From Paractinoplanes deccanensis (lineage in GTDB: Bacteria > Actinomycetota > Actinomycetes > Mycobacteriales > Micromonosporaceae), in contig NZ_BOMI01000121.1 of the NCBI RefSeq assembly GCF_016862115.1, positions 39,851 to 103,850 on the forward strand: 64,000 nucleotides of DNA, given 5' to 3'. Shown here piece by piece: positions 15,793-25,195 of this stretch; position 1 is the stretch's first letter; every line of letters begins with the position of its first letter. Position numbers and translations under genes: made by a program. A model generated the notes under the pieces. That model saw only the letters and a list, made by a program, of their open reading frames with translations, had not been told where the DNA came from and searched no databases.

Positions 15793-17340
15793 TCAATGAG
15801 GTGCCGAGGCGCCTTCGAAGATTAGGTGCAGGATGACGGCGTCGTCTATGGCGGGTCCGCCGTGCGGGATTCTGTTGAGCAGGGATCGGGTCAGGTCGGT
15901 GCCGGGTTGCCCGGCCGCTGTGGTCGCCGTGCCGGCCAGGCGGTTGAGGCCGGCGTGCAGGCTCTCGCCGCGGCGCTCGACGAGGCCGTCGGTGTAGAGG
16001 ATCAGGTGGGCGCCGGTGGGGATCTCGTGTTCGGCGCAGGGGCGCGGGCCCGGCTCGATCGCCAGGGGCATCGAGCGGCCCTCCCACAGGAACTCCGGGC
16101 CCTGCGGGGTCAGTAGCAGCGGCGGCGGGTGACCGGCGCAGGCGTAGCGCAGGCGGCGGGTCGGCGGGTGGTAGTCGGCGTAGGCGACCGTGCACATGTG
16201 GGCGCCATCGATCACGGCGCTGGCCCGGTCGAGGCCGGCCAGCACCTCGGCCGGGCCGGCCGCCGTCTGCGCCAGCACGCGCAGGGCCGACTGGAGGCGG
16301 GCCATGGCCGCGGCGGCCGCCAGGTTGTGGCCGACCACGTCGCCGACCGCGAAGCCGATGCGGCCGTCGGGGGCGGCGAAGACGTCGTACCAGTCGCCGC
16401 CGACGTGGTGGGTCAGGTCGGCGGGGCGGTAGCCGGCGCTCACCCGGATGCCGGGTAGCTGCGGGCCCACGGCGGGCAGCAGGGCCTGCTGGAGCTGGTG
16501 GGCGGCGCCGACCGCGCGGTCGCGTTCGGTCACGCCGACGGTGAGGAAGCAGGCGCCGAGGACCGCGACCGCCAGGAAGAGCTGCAGGGTCGCGGTCTTG
16601 AGCTCGATCGGGCCGTCGAGCGCCGCCCACGGGCCGCGGCCGGCGCCCGTCAGGGTGTTCGCGGCGACGGTCATGGCGAGGCCGGCCGGCATCGTCACGG
16701 CCAGCGGCTGGGTGAAGCCGAGCCAGAACAGCAGCGGGATCGGCAGGTAGAACAGGGGCAGGTGCTGCGGCCAGAAACCGACGGTGGTGACGGCCACGGT
16801 GACCAGGACGGCCGTCGCCGCGCGGGGCAGCGCCGACCGGCGCCACGTGAGGACCGTGCCGGCCACCGTCAGCGCGCCCGTGGCGTCGCCGGCCCAGAAC
16901 GGCAGGAACGACGAGAACCAGCCGCGGTCCGCGTCGAGGGCGATCGTGGTGCCGCCGATGAGGGCGCCGACGGCGGGGCCGGCGACCACGCCGAAGGCCA
17001 GGAACGCCAGCAGGTGGCGGCGCTGTGCGAGGTCGATCGGGCCGGGCACGGCACGCCGGACGAGCAGCGCGCCGGTCAGCGGCTCGGCCGTGTTCGCGGC
17101 GGCGAAGCCCAGGGCGGACAACGGGGCGAGGCCGTGCCCGACGTCGATGAGCACCTCGAGGACGGCGACGGTGAGCAGGATCCACGGCCAGTCGCGGCGC
17201 GGGCGCAGCAGCAGCGCCGACAGCGTGACACCGGCCGGCAGGAAGAGCACCACGATCGAGTCGGCGTCGAAGACGACGAACGCCAGCTGTGCCCCCACGG
17301 TGTACGCGACGGCGACGATCGCGAGGACGCGGAACCTCAT
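15793..17340 (-). CDS. MASE1 sensor-PP2C phosphatase (RsbU/SpoIIE-like)
   Basis: In this 515-residue protein, residues about 1-265 form a MASE1-type membrane sensor with roughly eight helices (FDADSIVVLFLPAGVTLSALLL, LPFWAGDATGALTV). Residues about 290-505 form a PP2C/SpoIIE phosphatase with metal-binding aspartates in GGDWYDVF, VGDVVGHN, LYTDGLVE and DDAVIL. It should dephosphorylate an anti-anti-sigma factor when the membrane domain senses a signal. It is the third gene of a kinase-antagonist-phosphatase operon; its ATG overlaps the STAS gene's stop (ATGA). This provides a full partner-switching module in one transcript. The cognate sigma factor is not in the window. Confidence 0.9.
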   Translation of the reverse strand: MRFRVLAIVAVAYTVGAQLAFVVFDADSIVVLFLPAGVTLSALLLRPRRDWPWILLTVAVLEVLIDVGHGLAPLSALGFAAANTAEPLTGALLVRRAVPGPIDLAQRRHLLAFLAFGVVAGPAVGALIGGTTIALDADRGWFSSFLPFWAGDATGALTVAGTVLTWRRSALPRAATAVLVTVAVTTVGFWPQHLPLFYLPIPLLFWLGFTQPLAVTMPAGLAMTVAANTLTGAGRGPWAALDGPIELKTATLQLFLAVAVLGACFLTVGVTERDRAVGAAHQLQQALLPAVGPQLPGIRVSAGYRPADLTHHVGGDWYDVFAAPDGRIGFAVGDVVGHNLAAAAAMARLQSALRVLAQTAAGPAEVLAGLDRASAVIDGAHMCTVAYADYHPPTRRLRYACAGHPPPLLLTPQGPEFLWEGRSMPLAIEPGPRPCAEHEIPTGAHLILYTDGLVERRGESLHAGLNRLAGTATTAAGQPGTDLTRSLLNRIPHGGPAIDDAVILHLIFEGASAPH

Positions 17341-17636
17341 GAGAAGAGGCGGAGCACGCCCGTGATCTCCAGCGTCGTCCGGGCGATGCCGTGGACGTTC
17401 ACCAGTTCGAGGCGGGTGCCCTGGGCGACCGCGGCCTGCCGGGCCAGGATCAGCGCCTCGATGCCCGTGGAGTCGCAGAACGCCACGCCGTCCATGTCGA
17501 CCAGGAGACGGGCGGGCCGCGTCTCGGCAAGCGCCTCCTCGAGACAGGACCGCACGTCGTCGCTGCTGGCCAGGTCGAGCTCGCCGGTCAGCGCCACCCG
17601 GACGGCGTCGCCGTCACGATCCCGGACGATCTTCAT
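17337..17636 (-). CDS. STAS-domain anti-sigma factor antagonist (RsbV-like)
   Basis: This is a compact 99-residue STAS domain. The phospho-acceptor motif is DSTGIEAL, with the serine following VDMDGVAFC. The N-terminal strand is VALTGELDLASS. When dephosphorylated by the downstream phosphatase it should sequester the upstream RsbW-like kinase and free a sigma factor. It overlaps both neighbours by four bases (ATGA), so the three products are probably made in a fixed ratio. The length is typical for RsbV/SpoIIAA. Confidence 0.9.
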   Translation of the reverse strand: MKIVRDRDGDAVRVALTGELDLASSDDVRSCLEEALAETRPARLLVDMDGVAFCDSTGIEALILARQAAVAQGTRLELVNVHGIARTTLEITGVLRLFS

Positions 17637-18043
17637 GGAGCGTCCTCCTCGAACGGGCTGACCTCGGCGGGACCGAACTCCACGTGGACCCGCTTGCCGC
17701 CGTTTTCGTCGAGCACGTACCAGCGTTCGGAGAGCGCGTCGAGCAGCAGCAGCCCGCGCCCGCCCCGGTCGTCCGGCTCGCGCCGCCGGGGAGTCACCGC
17801 CGACGAGTCGGCCACCGACAGCACCACGGGCGCCGTGCGGGCCTCGAGGGCGACCGCGATGAGCGGCCCGCCGCCGTGCTGCACCGCGTTCGTCACGACC
17901 TCGCTGACGACGACCGCGACCGCGTCGAGCCAGCGCTTGTCGCCGAAGCCCCAATCGCGCAGGCACGTCACGACACGGTGACGCGCCTCGCCGGGTGCCT
18001 GGGGCCCGGCCTCGACGTCGAACCTCAGGCTGCGCTGAGCCAT
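17633..18043 (-). CDS. HATPase anti-sigma/serine kinase (RsbW-like)
   Basis: This 136-residue GHKL ATPase has the N-box EVVTNAVQHGGG at about residues 48-59 and the G-box-like DRGGRGLLLLDALSERW. It lacks a histidine-kinase dimerisation domain, which matches anti-sigma factors that phosphorylate a STAS antagonist. The ATG at 18043 is the first gene of the operon and lies 11 bases from the alpha-glucosidase stop. A longer upstream frame is a shadow. Its sigma partner must be encoded elsewhere, or it regulates another target. Confidence 0.88.
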   Translation of the reverse strand: MAQRSLRFDVEAGPQAPGEARHRVVTCLRDWGFGDKRWLDAVAVVVSEVVTNAVQHGGGPLIAVALEARTAPVVLSVADSSAVTPRRREPDDRGGRGLLLLDALSERWYVLDENGGKRVHVEFGPAEVSPFEEDAP

Positions 18044-18054
18044 GGGACAGGACG

Positions 18055-19677
18055 CTACCGCAGATCGACGCCGGACGGTGTCACCCAGACCGCCGTATCC
18101 GCGGGCAGCGCCAGGATCCCGCCGGCCGGCGCCGCGACCTGCGGATCGGAGGCGAGCAGCAGCTTGCGCGCGGGCACGTACGCGGTCGACGAGCTCATGT
18201 TGATCCAGCAGGTCACCGGATCGGGGTCGCCGGAGCGGGCCACGAGGTCGATCCGGATCACGTCGCCGATGCGCGTCACCGCGCCCAGCCCGCCGCCCAG
18301 CGCCGGGTAGAGCGACCGCAGCGAGATCGCCTGCCGGTACAGCGACAGCGTCGAGTGCGGGTCGGCGGCCTGCCGGTTGACCGCGTACGACTGCCAGCCG
18401 GCCGGGATCGGCAGCCACGGCTCGGCGCTGCCCGCGGCGGAGAAGCCGGCGAGCCGGTCGTGGTCGTCCCACGGCATCGGCACGCGGCAGCCGTCGCGGC
18501 CCGCGCGCGTGCCGCCGGAGCGGAAGAAGATCGGGTCCTGCTTCGCGGCGTCGGGCACCTCGGCCTCCGGCAGGCCCAGCTCCTCACCGGCGTACAGATA
18601 GGCGGATCCGGGCAGGGACAGCATGAGCAGCGCCGCCGCCCGCGCGCGGCGCAGCGAGCCGTAGCGGGTGACCTGGCGGGCCTTGTCGTGGTTGCCGAGC
18701 ACCCACGGCGCGGGGGCGCCGGCCGACTCGAAGACGTCGAGGGCCTCGGCGATGGTCTCGGCGAACGCCGGCGCGTCCCACTTGCTCTTGAGGAGCCGGA
18801 ACTGGAACGCGTGCTGAAGCTCGTCCGGCCGCGCGTACAGCCCGACCTGCCGCAGGTCGGCGAGGGAGACCTCACCGACGAGCATCCGGCCCGGCTCGTA
18901 CGAGTCGGCGACCGCCCGCCACCGCCGCCAGATCTCGTGGATGCGGGGCTGGTTGGTGGTCATGACCTGCTCGGGACCGTGCCCGAAGAGCGTGGGGGAG
19001 TAGACGCCCGGGTTGTCGCGGTACTGCGGGTCCTTGAACAGGCCGTACGCGACGTCCACCCGGAACCCGTCGACACCCAGGTCGAACCAGAACCGCAACG
19101 TCTCGTCGAAGTCCTCGGCCACCTCGGGGTTGTCCCAGTTGAGGTCCGGCTGCCGCGGCGTGAACAGGTGCAGGTACCAGCGGCCGTCCGGGGTGCGCGA
19201 CCAGGCCGGGCCGCCGAACATGCTCTGCCAGTTGTTCGGCGGCTCCTCGCTCGCCGGGAGGAAGTGGTAGCGCGCCGCCTCCGGGCTGTCCGGGTCGCTC
19301 AGCGCCTTCTGGAACCAGGCGTGCTGGTCGCTGGTGTGGTTGGGGACGATGTCGAGCAGCACCTTGAGACCGAGCCCGTGCGCGTCCTCGACCAGCCCGC
19401 GCACCTCCTCCACGTCGCCGTACACGGGGTCGACGGCCTTGTAGTCGATGACGTCGTAGCCGCCGTCCGCGCCGCCCGACGGGTAGTGCGGGGTCACCCA
19501 CACCGCGTCGGCGCCGAGCGACTTCAGGTAGCCCAGCCGCGATCGCAGCCCGGCGAAGTCGCCGACGCCGTCGCCGTTCCCGTCGGCGAACGAGCGCAGG
19601 TAGACCTGGTAGACGACGGCGTCGCGCCACCAGGCGGTCCGCGTGCCGCGCGAGAAGACGATGGGCTCTGCTGACAT
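18055..19677 (-). CDS. GH13 alpha-glucosidase / oligo-alpha-glucosidase
   Basis: This 540-residue cytoplasmic GH13 enzyme has the four family motifs in order: DIVPNHTSDQH (region I), GFRVDVAYGL with the nucleophile aspartate (II), LVGEVSL with the acid/base glutamate (III) and VLGNHDKAR (IV). A short N-terminus precedes WWRDAVVYQVYLRSFADGNGDGVGD, typical of alpha-glucosidases of the GH13_17/23/30 type. There is no signal peptide, so it acts on imported maltose, isomaltose or trehalulose-like sugars. The ATG at 19677 was chosen over an extended frame. A short inverted repeat (GCAAC-N3-GTTGC) at 19729-19741 upstream resembles LacI-type maltose operators. Confidence 0.9.
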   Translation of the reverse strand: MSAEPIVFSRGTRTAWWRDAVVYQVYLRSFADGNGDGVGDFAGLRSRLGYLKSLGADAVWVTPHYPSGGADGGYDVIDYKAVDPVYGDVEEVRGLVEDAHGLGLKVLLDIVPNHTSDQHAWFQKALSDPDSPEAARYHFLPASEEPPNNWQSMFGGPAWSRTPDGRWYLHLFTPRQPDLNWDNPEVAEDFDETLRFWFDLGVDGFRVDVAYGLFKDPQYRDNPGVYSPTLFGHGPEQVMTTNQPRIHEIWRRWRAVADSYEPGRMLVGEVSLADLRQVGLYARPDELQHAFQFRLLKSKWDAPAFAETIAEALDVFESAGAPAPWVLGNHDKARQVTRYGSLRRARAAALLMLSLPGSAYLYAGEELGLPEAEVPDAAKQDPIFFRSGGTRAGRDGCRVPMPWDDHDRLAGFSAAGSAEPWLPIPAGWQSYAVNRQAADPHSTLSLYRQAISLRSLYPALGGGLGAVTRIGDVIRIDLVARSGDPDPVTCWINMSSSTAYVPARKLLLASDPQVAAPAGGILALPADTAVWVTPSGVDLR

Positions 19678-19728
19678 GCCCGGCACGATCGGCTGCGGGG
19701 CGCCGCAGCGAGAGGATCGCACCGGACC

Positions 19729-19741
19729 GCAACCCAGTTGC
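19729..19741. promoter_or_regulatory. Possible LacI-type operator upstream of GH13 gene
   Basis: GCAAC-CCA-GTTGC is a perfect 5-base inverted repeat, 52 bases upstream of the alpha-glucosidase start. MalR-like LacI proteins recognise TTGCAA-type half-sites, so this is a candidate only. A repeat this short can occur by chance. Confidence 0.25.
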
Positions 19742-19759
19742 AGCCGCTGTGCCGCGGGG

Positions 19760-20461
19760 CTACTCGCCCGCGGCCTCCTTGATGAGATCGACGAGCTGGG
19801 CGGCCTCGGGGATGGCGACGGTGTGCGAGCCGCCGGCCAGCTCCACGGTCTTGCGCGAGCCCGCCCGCTCGGCCATGAAGCGGTGGGCGGCGACCGGGAT
19901 GTTGAGGTCGTCGCTGCCGAACAGGAACCACGACGGGATCGTCTTCCAGGCCGCCTCGGCCGACTTCTCGCTCAGCGCCGCGTCGGTGATGGGCCGCTGG
20001 GTCACCGCCATCACGGCGGCCTCCTCGGCGGACGAGTCGGCCGCGAACTGGTGGTGGTACCTGTCCTGCTTGATGTAGAGGTCGGTGCCGCCGCCGGGCA
20101 GCGCGACCGGGTTCAGCGTCTCGCCGAGCGAGCTGCCGGGGTACTTGCCGGCGAGGTCTCCGGCGCTCTCGCCGGCGTCGGGGGCGAACGCGCCCACGTA
20201 CACCAGTGCCTTGACCGCCGGGTTGCCTTCGGCCGCGTTCGAGATGACCATGCCGCCGTACGAGTGGCCGACCAGCACCACGTCGCCCTCGATCGAGGCG
20301 AGCGCGGCCTTGAGGTAGCCGGCGTCGTGGCTGACGCCGCGCAGCGGGTTGGCCAGCGCGACCGCCGGGTAGCCGGCGCCGAGCAGGCCGCGGACGACGC
20401 CGTTCCAGCTCGCCGACTCGGCGAAGGCGCCGTGCACCAGCACGATGGTGGGCTTGCTCAT
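19760..20461 (-). CDS. Alpha/beta hydrolase
   Basis: This 233-residue alpha/beta hydrolase has the oxyanion segment VLVHGAFAESASWN, the nucleophile elbow GHSYGG (serine near residue 68), the acid in FLFGSDDLNIP and the histidine in GGSHTVAIPE. It resembles plant-esterase-like small hydrolases common in actinobacteria, active on esters; the substrate is unknown. No signal peptide is seen. It stands alone between the alpha-glucosidase and a TetR gene, with no overlap on either side. Confidence 0.88.
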   Translation of the reverse strand: MSKPTIVLVHGAFAESASWNGVVRGLLGAGYPAVALANPLRGVSHDAGYLKAALASIEGDVVLVGHSYGGMVISNAAEGNPAVKALVYVGAFAPDAGESAGDLAGKYPGSSLGETLNPVALPGGGTDLYIKQDRYHHQFAADSSAEEAAVMAVTQRPITDAALSEKSAEAAWKTIPSWFLFGSDDLNIPVAAHRFMAERAGSRKTVELAGGSHTVAIPEAAQLVDLIKEAAGE

Positions 20462-20553
20462 GAGTTCCCCCAGGTGAATCCCGTGTTTCGAGATGACTCA
20501 CCGATAGTGCGTGCCGGCGGCCGCCCAGGCATCCGTCGGTTGACTGAGCCGCT

Positions 20554-21132
20554 TCACGTGAGCAGGATCGCTTCCAGCGCGCCGGTGAGGTGGCGCGCGA
20601 GGCGTTCGGGGGTCATGGCCGCCAGCGGCCCGTCGGCCAGCACGTAGCGGCTCATCGTCACCCCGATCAGCAGCGCGGCCAAGAGGTCGACACGCTCGCC
20701 GACATCGCGCCCGGCGAGCACTTTCTTGTACGCGGTGACGCTCTCCAGGCGCATGGCGCCCAGCAGCGCCTTGGCCGCCTCCTGGTCGGCCGCCGCGGCA
20801 CGGACCAGCGCGATGAACGGGTCCGCCCGGTCGGCGTTCTCCATCCTCGTGACGTACGCCTGAGCGATGCGCCCCGGCAGGCCGTCGCGGTCGCCGGCCA
20901 CCGCCTCGGCGAGGTCGCGCGGTCCCGGCACGGCGGCCACGAACAGCTGCTCCTTGCTGGTGAAGTGCAGCATCACGAGCCCGTTCGCGACGCCGGCCCG
21001 CCGGGCGATCTCGCGGATCGTGGCCTTCTCGAAGCCGTGCTCGGCGAAGACGGCGCGCGCCGCGGCGAGGATCGCGGCCCGCTTCGCCTCGGGGTCCCGG
21101 GTCCGCCGCGGGGGCTGTGAGACAGAAGACAT
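20554..21132 (-). CDS. TetR-family regulator
   Basis: This 192-residue TetR protein has the N-terminal HTH at about residues 14-60 (RAAILAAARAVFAEHGFEKATIREIARRAGVANGLV is split by the turn) and a C-terminal helical ligand domain. It is transcribed divergently from the isochorismatase-like gene. The 70-base gap carries three GTTCATTA half-sites including a 20-base perfect palindrome, the expected operator. It therefore probably represses itself and the hydrolase. The ligand is unknown. Confidence 0.88.
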   Translation of the reverse strand: MSSVSQPPRRTRDPEAKRAAILAAARAVFAEHGFEKATIREIARRAGVANGLVMLHFTSKEQLFVAAVPGPRDLAEAVAGDRDGLPGRIAQAYVTRMENADRADPFIALVRAAAADQEAAKALLGAMRLESVTAYKKVLAGRDVGERVDLLAALLIGVTMSRYVLADGPLAAMTPERLARHLTGALEAILLT

Positions 21133-21149
21133 GCCATAACTGTACGCGG

Positions 21150-21188
21150 GTTCATTAGCGAGCTACCGTAATGAACACACGTTCATTA
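21150..21188. promoter_or_regulatory. TetR operator: palindrome plus extra half-site
   Basis: TAATGAAC-ACAC-GTTCATTA at 21169-21188 is a perfect inverted repeat with 8-base arms. A third half-site, GTTCATTA, at 21150-21157 forms another inverted pair with 21169-21176 across 11 bases. The sites fill the gap between the divergent TetR gene and the isochorismatase-like gene, so binding would block both promoters. Confidence 0.8.
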
Positions 21189-21202
21189 GTTGGGAGTGCA
21201 CC

Positions 21203-21835
21203 GTGAACCTCGAGCCCCTGTCCCCGTCGAACAGCACCGTCGTCCTGGTCGACTACGCGGTCGGCTTCGCCAACCTGCTCCGCTCGCACGACCTGCGCGA
21301 GCACATCAGCAACGCGGTGGGCCTCGCGAAGACCGCGAAGCTCTACGGCGCCGGGCTGGTCGTCACCAACGGCGAGAGCGCCAAGCCGTCCGGCCCGCTC
21401 TACCCTGAGCTGCTGGCGGCGATCGGCGACCAGCCGGTCATCGAGCGCGCGACGGCGTTCAACTCGTTCCTCGACCCGGACTTCGCCGCCGCGGTGGAGG
21501 CGACCGGCCGGCGGCGGCTGCTCATCGGCGGCATCGCCACCGACGGCTGCGTCCTGCAGACGGCGCTGGGCGCGGTGCGGGCCGGCTACGAGACCTACGT
21601 GGTGGCGGACGCCTCCGCGTCGCTGAGCAAGGAGGCGCACGACACGGCGATCCAGCGCATGGCGATGGCGGGCATCGTGCCGGTGACGTGGTGGTCGGTG
21701 GCGGCCGAGTTCCAGCTGGACCCGGCGTTCGCCGAGTCGCCCGTCCGGGTGCGGCTGATGAACGAGTTCCAGCCGGCCATGACGATGAGCGGCCTCACCT
21801 ACTTCAACGGGGTCGCCCAGGGCAAGGCTGCCTAG
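21203..21835 (+). CDS. Isochorismatase-like cysteine hydrolase (YcaC type)
   Basis: This 210-residue isochorismatase-fold hydrolase has aspartate D17 in VLVDYAVGF and nucleophile C116 in IATDGCVLQTAL. At the position where the catalytic lysine usually falls the sequence has R82 (VIERATAFNSF), an unusual substitution. The rest resembles YcaC-like hydrolases of unknown substrate. A GTG start at 21203 follows GGGAG. The gene is probably controlled by the divergent TetR protein through the palindromes between them. Its stop overlaps the convergent FadB-like stop (CTAG shared). Confidence 0.85.
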   Translation: MNLEPLSPSNSTVVLVDYAVGFANLLRSHDLREHISNAVGLAKTAKLYGAGLVVTNGESAKPSGPLYPELLAAIGDQPVIERATAFNSFLDPDFAAAVEATGRRRLLIGGIATDGCVLQTALGAVRAGYETYVVADASASLSKEAHDTAIQRMAMAGIVPVTWWSVAAEFQLDPAFAESPVRVRLMNEFQPAMTMSGLTYFNGVAQGKAA

Positions 21836-23850
21836 TCGAAGGTCGTGCCGTCCGCCGCCTTGGCCAGCAGGAGGGCCGGCGGAGCGAAGCGCTCGCCGTA
21901 GCGCCCGGCGAGCTGGCGCGCCCTCTCGGCGAAACCGGGCAGGCCGCCCTCGTACTGGTTGATGTACTGCAGGACGCCGCCGGTCCAGCCGGGATAGCCG
22001 ATGCCGAGGATCGAGCCGATGTTCGCCTCGGCCACCGAGGTGAGCACGCCCTCGTCGAGACATTTCACCGCTTCGATGGCCTCGATGAAGAGCAGGCGCT
22101 CCTTCAGGTCCTCGAACGGGACCTCGGCGGGCGGCGCCAGCGTCTTCAGGCCCGGCCAGAGGCGGGTGCGGCGGCCGTCCTCGTACTCGTAGAAGCCGGC
22201 GCCGGGGGACCGGCCGGGGCGCCCGAACTCGTCGATCATCCGGTCGATGACCGCGTCGGCCGGGTGCGGTGTCCCGGCCCCCGCGGCGAGCGCCTCCTGC
22301 CGGATCTTGCGGGGGAGCGTGAGGGTGAGCTCGTCCACCAGCGCCAGCACCGGGGCGGGATAGCCGGCCTGGCTCGACGCCTGCTCGATGCTGGCCGCCG
22401 GCACGCCCTCGGCCAGCATCGCGACGCCCTCGTTGGTGAAGGTGCCGATGACCCGGCTGGTGAAGAAGCCGCGGCTGTCGTTGACGACGATCGGCGTCTT
22501 GCGCAGCAGGCGCACCACGGCCAGCGCCCGGCGCAGTGCCTCGTCGCCGGTCTTCTCGCCCCGGATCACCTCGACCAACGGCATCTTCGGTACGGGGGAG
22601 AAGAAGTGCAGACCGATGAAGTCGCCCTGGCGGCGCACGCCCTCGGCGAGCGACGTGATGGGCAGCGTGGACGTGTTGGAGCAGAGCAGCGCGTCGGGGG
22701 CGACGAGGTCCTCGATCTCGGCGAAGACCTTGTGCTTGAGGCCGGGATCCTCGAAGACCGCCTCGATCACCAGGTCGGCGCCGGCCAGCTCCGCGACGTC
22801 GGCCGTGGGGGTGATCAGATCGGAGGCGTACGCGGCGGCCCGGCCGGCGTCGACGTCGCGCAGCACCACCGGCACGCCCGCGCGGGCGAGCACCTGGGCG
22901 ATGCCCGCGCCCATCATGCCCGCGCCGAGGACGGCGGCCTTGCGGATCGGCGGGACGTCGCCGATGTCGCGTGCGGCGGCGGCGTTGCGGTCGAAGAAGA
23001 ACGCCTTGATCATGTTTTTGGCGACCGGACCGGTGACGAGGCCGGCGAAGTAGCGGCTCTCGATGACGAACGCGGTGTCGACGTCGACCTGGGTGCTCTC
23101 GACCGCGGCGGCGAGGATGTGCCGCGGCGCCGGATAGGGCGCCCCCTTGAGCTGGTGGCGCAGCATCGCGGGAAGGGCCGGCAGCGCCGCCCGGTCGACG
23201 CGCACGGTGCGCACGGTGTCCCACGGCTGGGACGCGTCCGGGTTTTCCCGGATCCATCGCCTCGCCGCCGCGAGAAGCTCCTCGGGCGTCTCCACGACCT
23301 CGTCGATCAGGCCGAGCTCCCGGGCCGCCCGCGCTTCGTGGCGGGTTCCCTTCAGCAGTACGTGGGTGAGCGCGGCCGTCAGCCCGAGGAGCCGGACGGA
23401 GCGCACGACCCCGCCGCCCGCCGGGAGAAGGCCGAGCGTGACCTCCGGGCAGCCGACCACCGCGCCGGTCAGCGCGATCCGGCGATGGCAGGCGAGCGCG
23501 ATCTCCAGGCCGCCGCCGAGCGCGGCCCCGTTGATGGCGGCGACCACCGGCCGCCCGAGCAGCTCGAGCCGCCGCAGCTGCGCCTTCACCAGGCTCGCGC
23601 GGTCGAAGGCCGCCTGGGGGCTGTCGAAGGCGCGCAGGCTGTCCAGGTCGCCGCCGGCGAACCACGACTTCTTCGCCGAGGTGAGCACGACACCGGTGAT
23701 GTCGTCGCGCTCGCGTTCGAGCCGGGTGACCGTCTCCTCCATCGCCCGCACGTACGCCTCGTTCATGGTGTTCGCGGCGCGGCCCGGGTCGTCGAGGGTG
23801 AGCACGACGATGCCGTCGCCGTCGCGGTGCCAGCGGATGGCCGTGGCCAT
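21832..23850 (-). CDS. fadB: Enoyl-CoA hydratase/3-hydroxyacyl-CoA dehydrogenase (FadB-like)
   Basis: This 672-residue bifunctional beta-oxidation enzyme has an N-terminal crotonase domain (about 1-190) with both catalytic glutamates in GLEIALA and CPEVTLGLLPAGGG. An NAD-binding 3-hydroxyacyl-CoA dehydrogenase domain starts at VLGAGMMGAGIAQVLARAG (about residue 312). The catalytic His-Glu is in GLHFFSPVPKMPLVEVI. A C-terminal 3HCDH domain follows. The ATG at 23850 follows GAGGAGG at good spacing; the longer frame adds a serine/glutamate-rich stretch and is unlikely. It forms an operon with the thiolase 28 bases upstream. Confidence 0.92.
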   Translation of the reverse strand: MATAIRWHRDGDGIVVLTLDDPGRAANTMNEAYVRAMEETVTRLERERDDITGVVLTSAKKSWFAGGDLDSLRAFDSPQAAFDRASLVKAQLRRLELLGRPVVAAINGAALGGGLEIALACHRRIALTGAVVGCPEVTLGLLPAGGGVVRSVRLLGLTAALTHVLLKGTRHEARAARELGLIDEVVETPEELLAAARRWIRENPDASQPWDTVRTVRVDRAALPALPAMLRHQLKGAPYPAPRHILAAAVESTQVDVDTAFVIESRYFAGLVTGPVAKNMIKAFFFDRNAAAARDIGDVPPIRKAAVLGAGMMGAGIAQVLARAGVPVVLRDVDAGRAAAYASDLITPTADVAELAGADLVIEAVFEDPGLKHKVFAEIEDLVAPDALLCSNTSTLPITSLAEGVRRQGDFIGLHFFSPVPKMPLVEVIRGEKTGDEALRRALAVVRLLRKTPIVVNDSRGFFTSRVIGTFTNEGVAMLAEGVPAASIEQASSQAGYPAPVLALVDELTLTLPRKIRQEALAAGAGTPHPADAVIDRMIDEFGRPGRSPGAGFYEYEDGRRTRLWPGLKTLAPPAEVPFEDLKERLLFIEAIEAVKCLDEGVLTSVAEANIGSILGIGYPGWTGGVLQYINQYEGGLPGFAERARQLAGRYGERFAPPALLLAKAADGTTFD

Positions 23851-23878
23851 GGATGCCTCCTCGGACTCGCTCGGCGAC

Positions 23879-25084
<1,206 letters not shown>

Positions 25085-25108
25085 CGGCCGTCCTCTCTGC
25101 GAATCGCC

Positions 25109-25124
25109 GTTAACTTTCTGGTAC
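25109..25124. promoter_or_regulatory. Candidate TTAACTT operator between thiolase and double-TetR genes
   Basis: GTTAACTTTCTGGTAC lies in the divergent fadA/double-TetR spacer. A related element in the opposite orientation (ATTAACTTCTTACGGTA) lies at 26425-26445 on the other side of the regulator gene. The partial match suggests a shared operator, but the alignment needs a 2-base gap. Confidence 0.35.
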
Positions 25125-25195
25125 GTTTCCGCATCGTGTCAAGGACTATTATTGGCGCCAGGCTGTGAATGTGGAGTCACCGGTACGCTGTGGCG

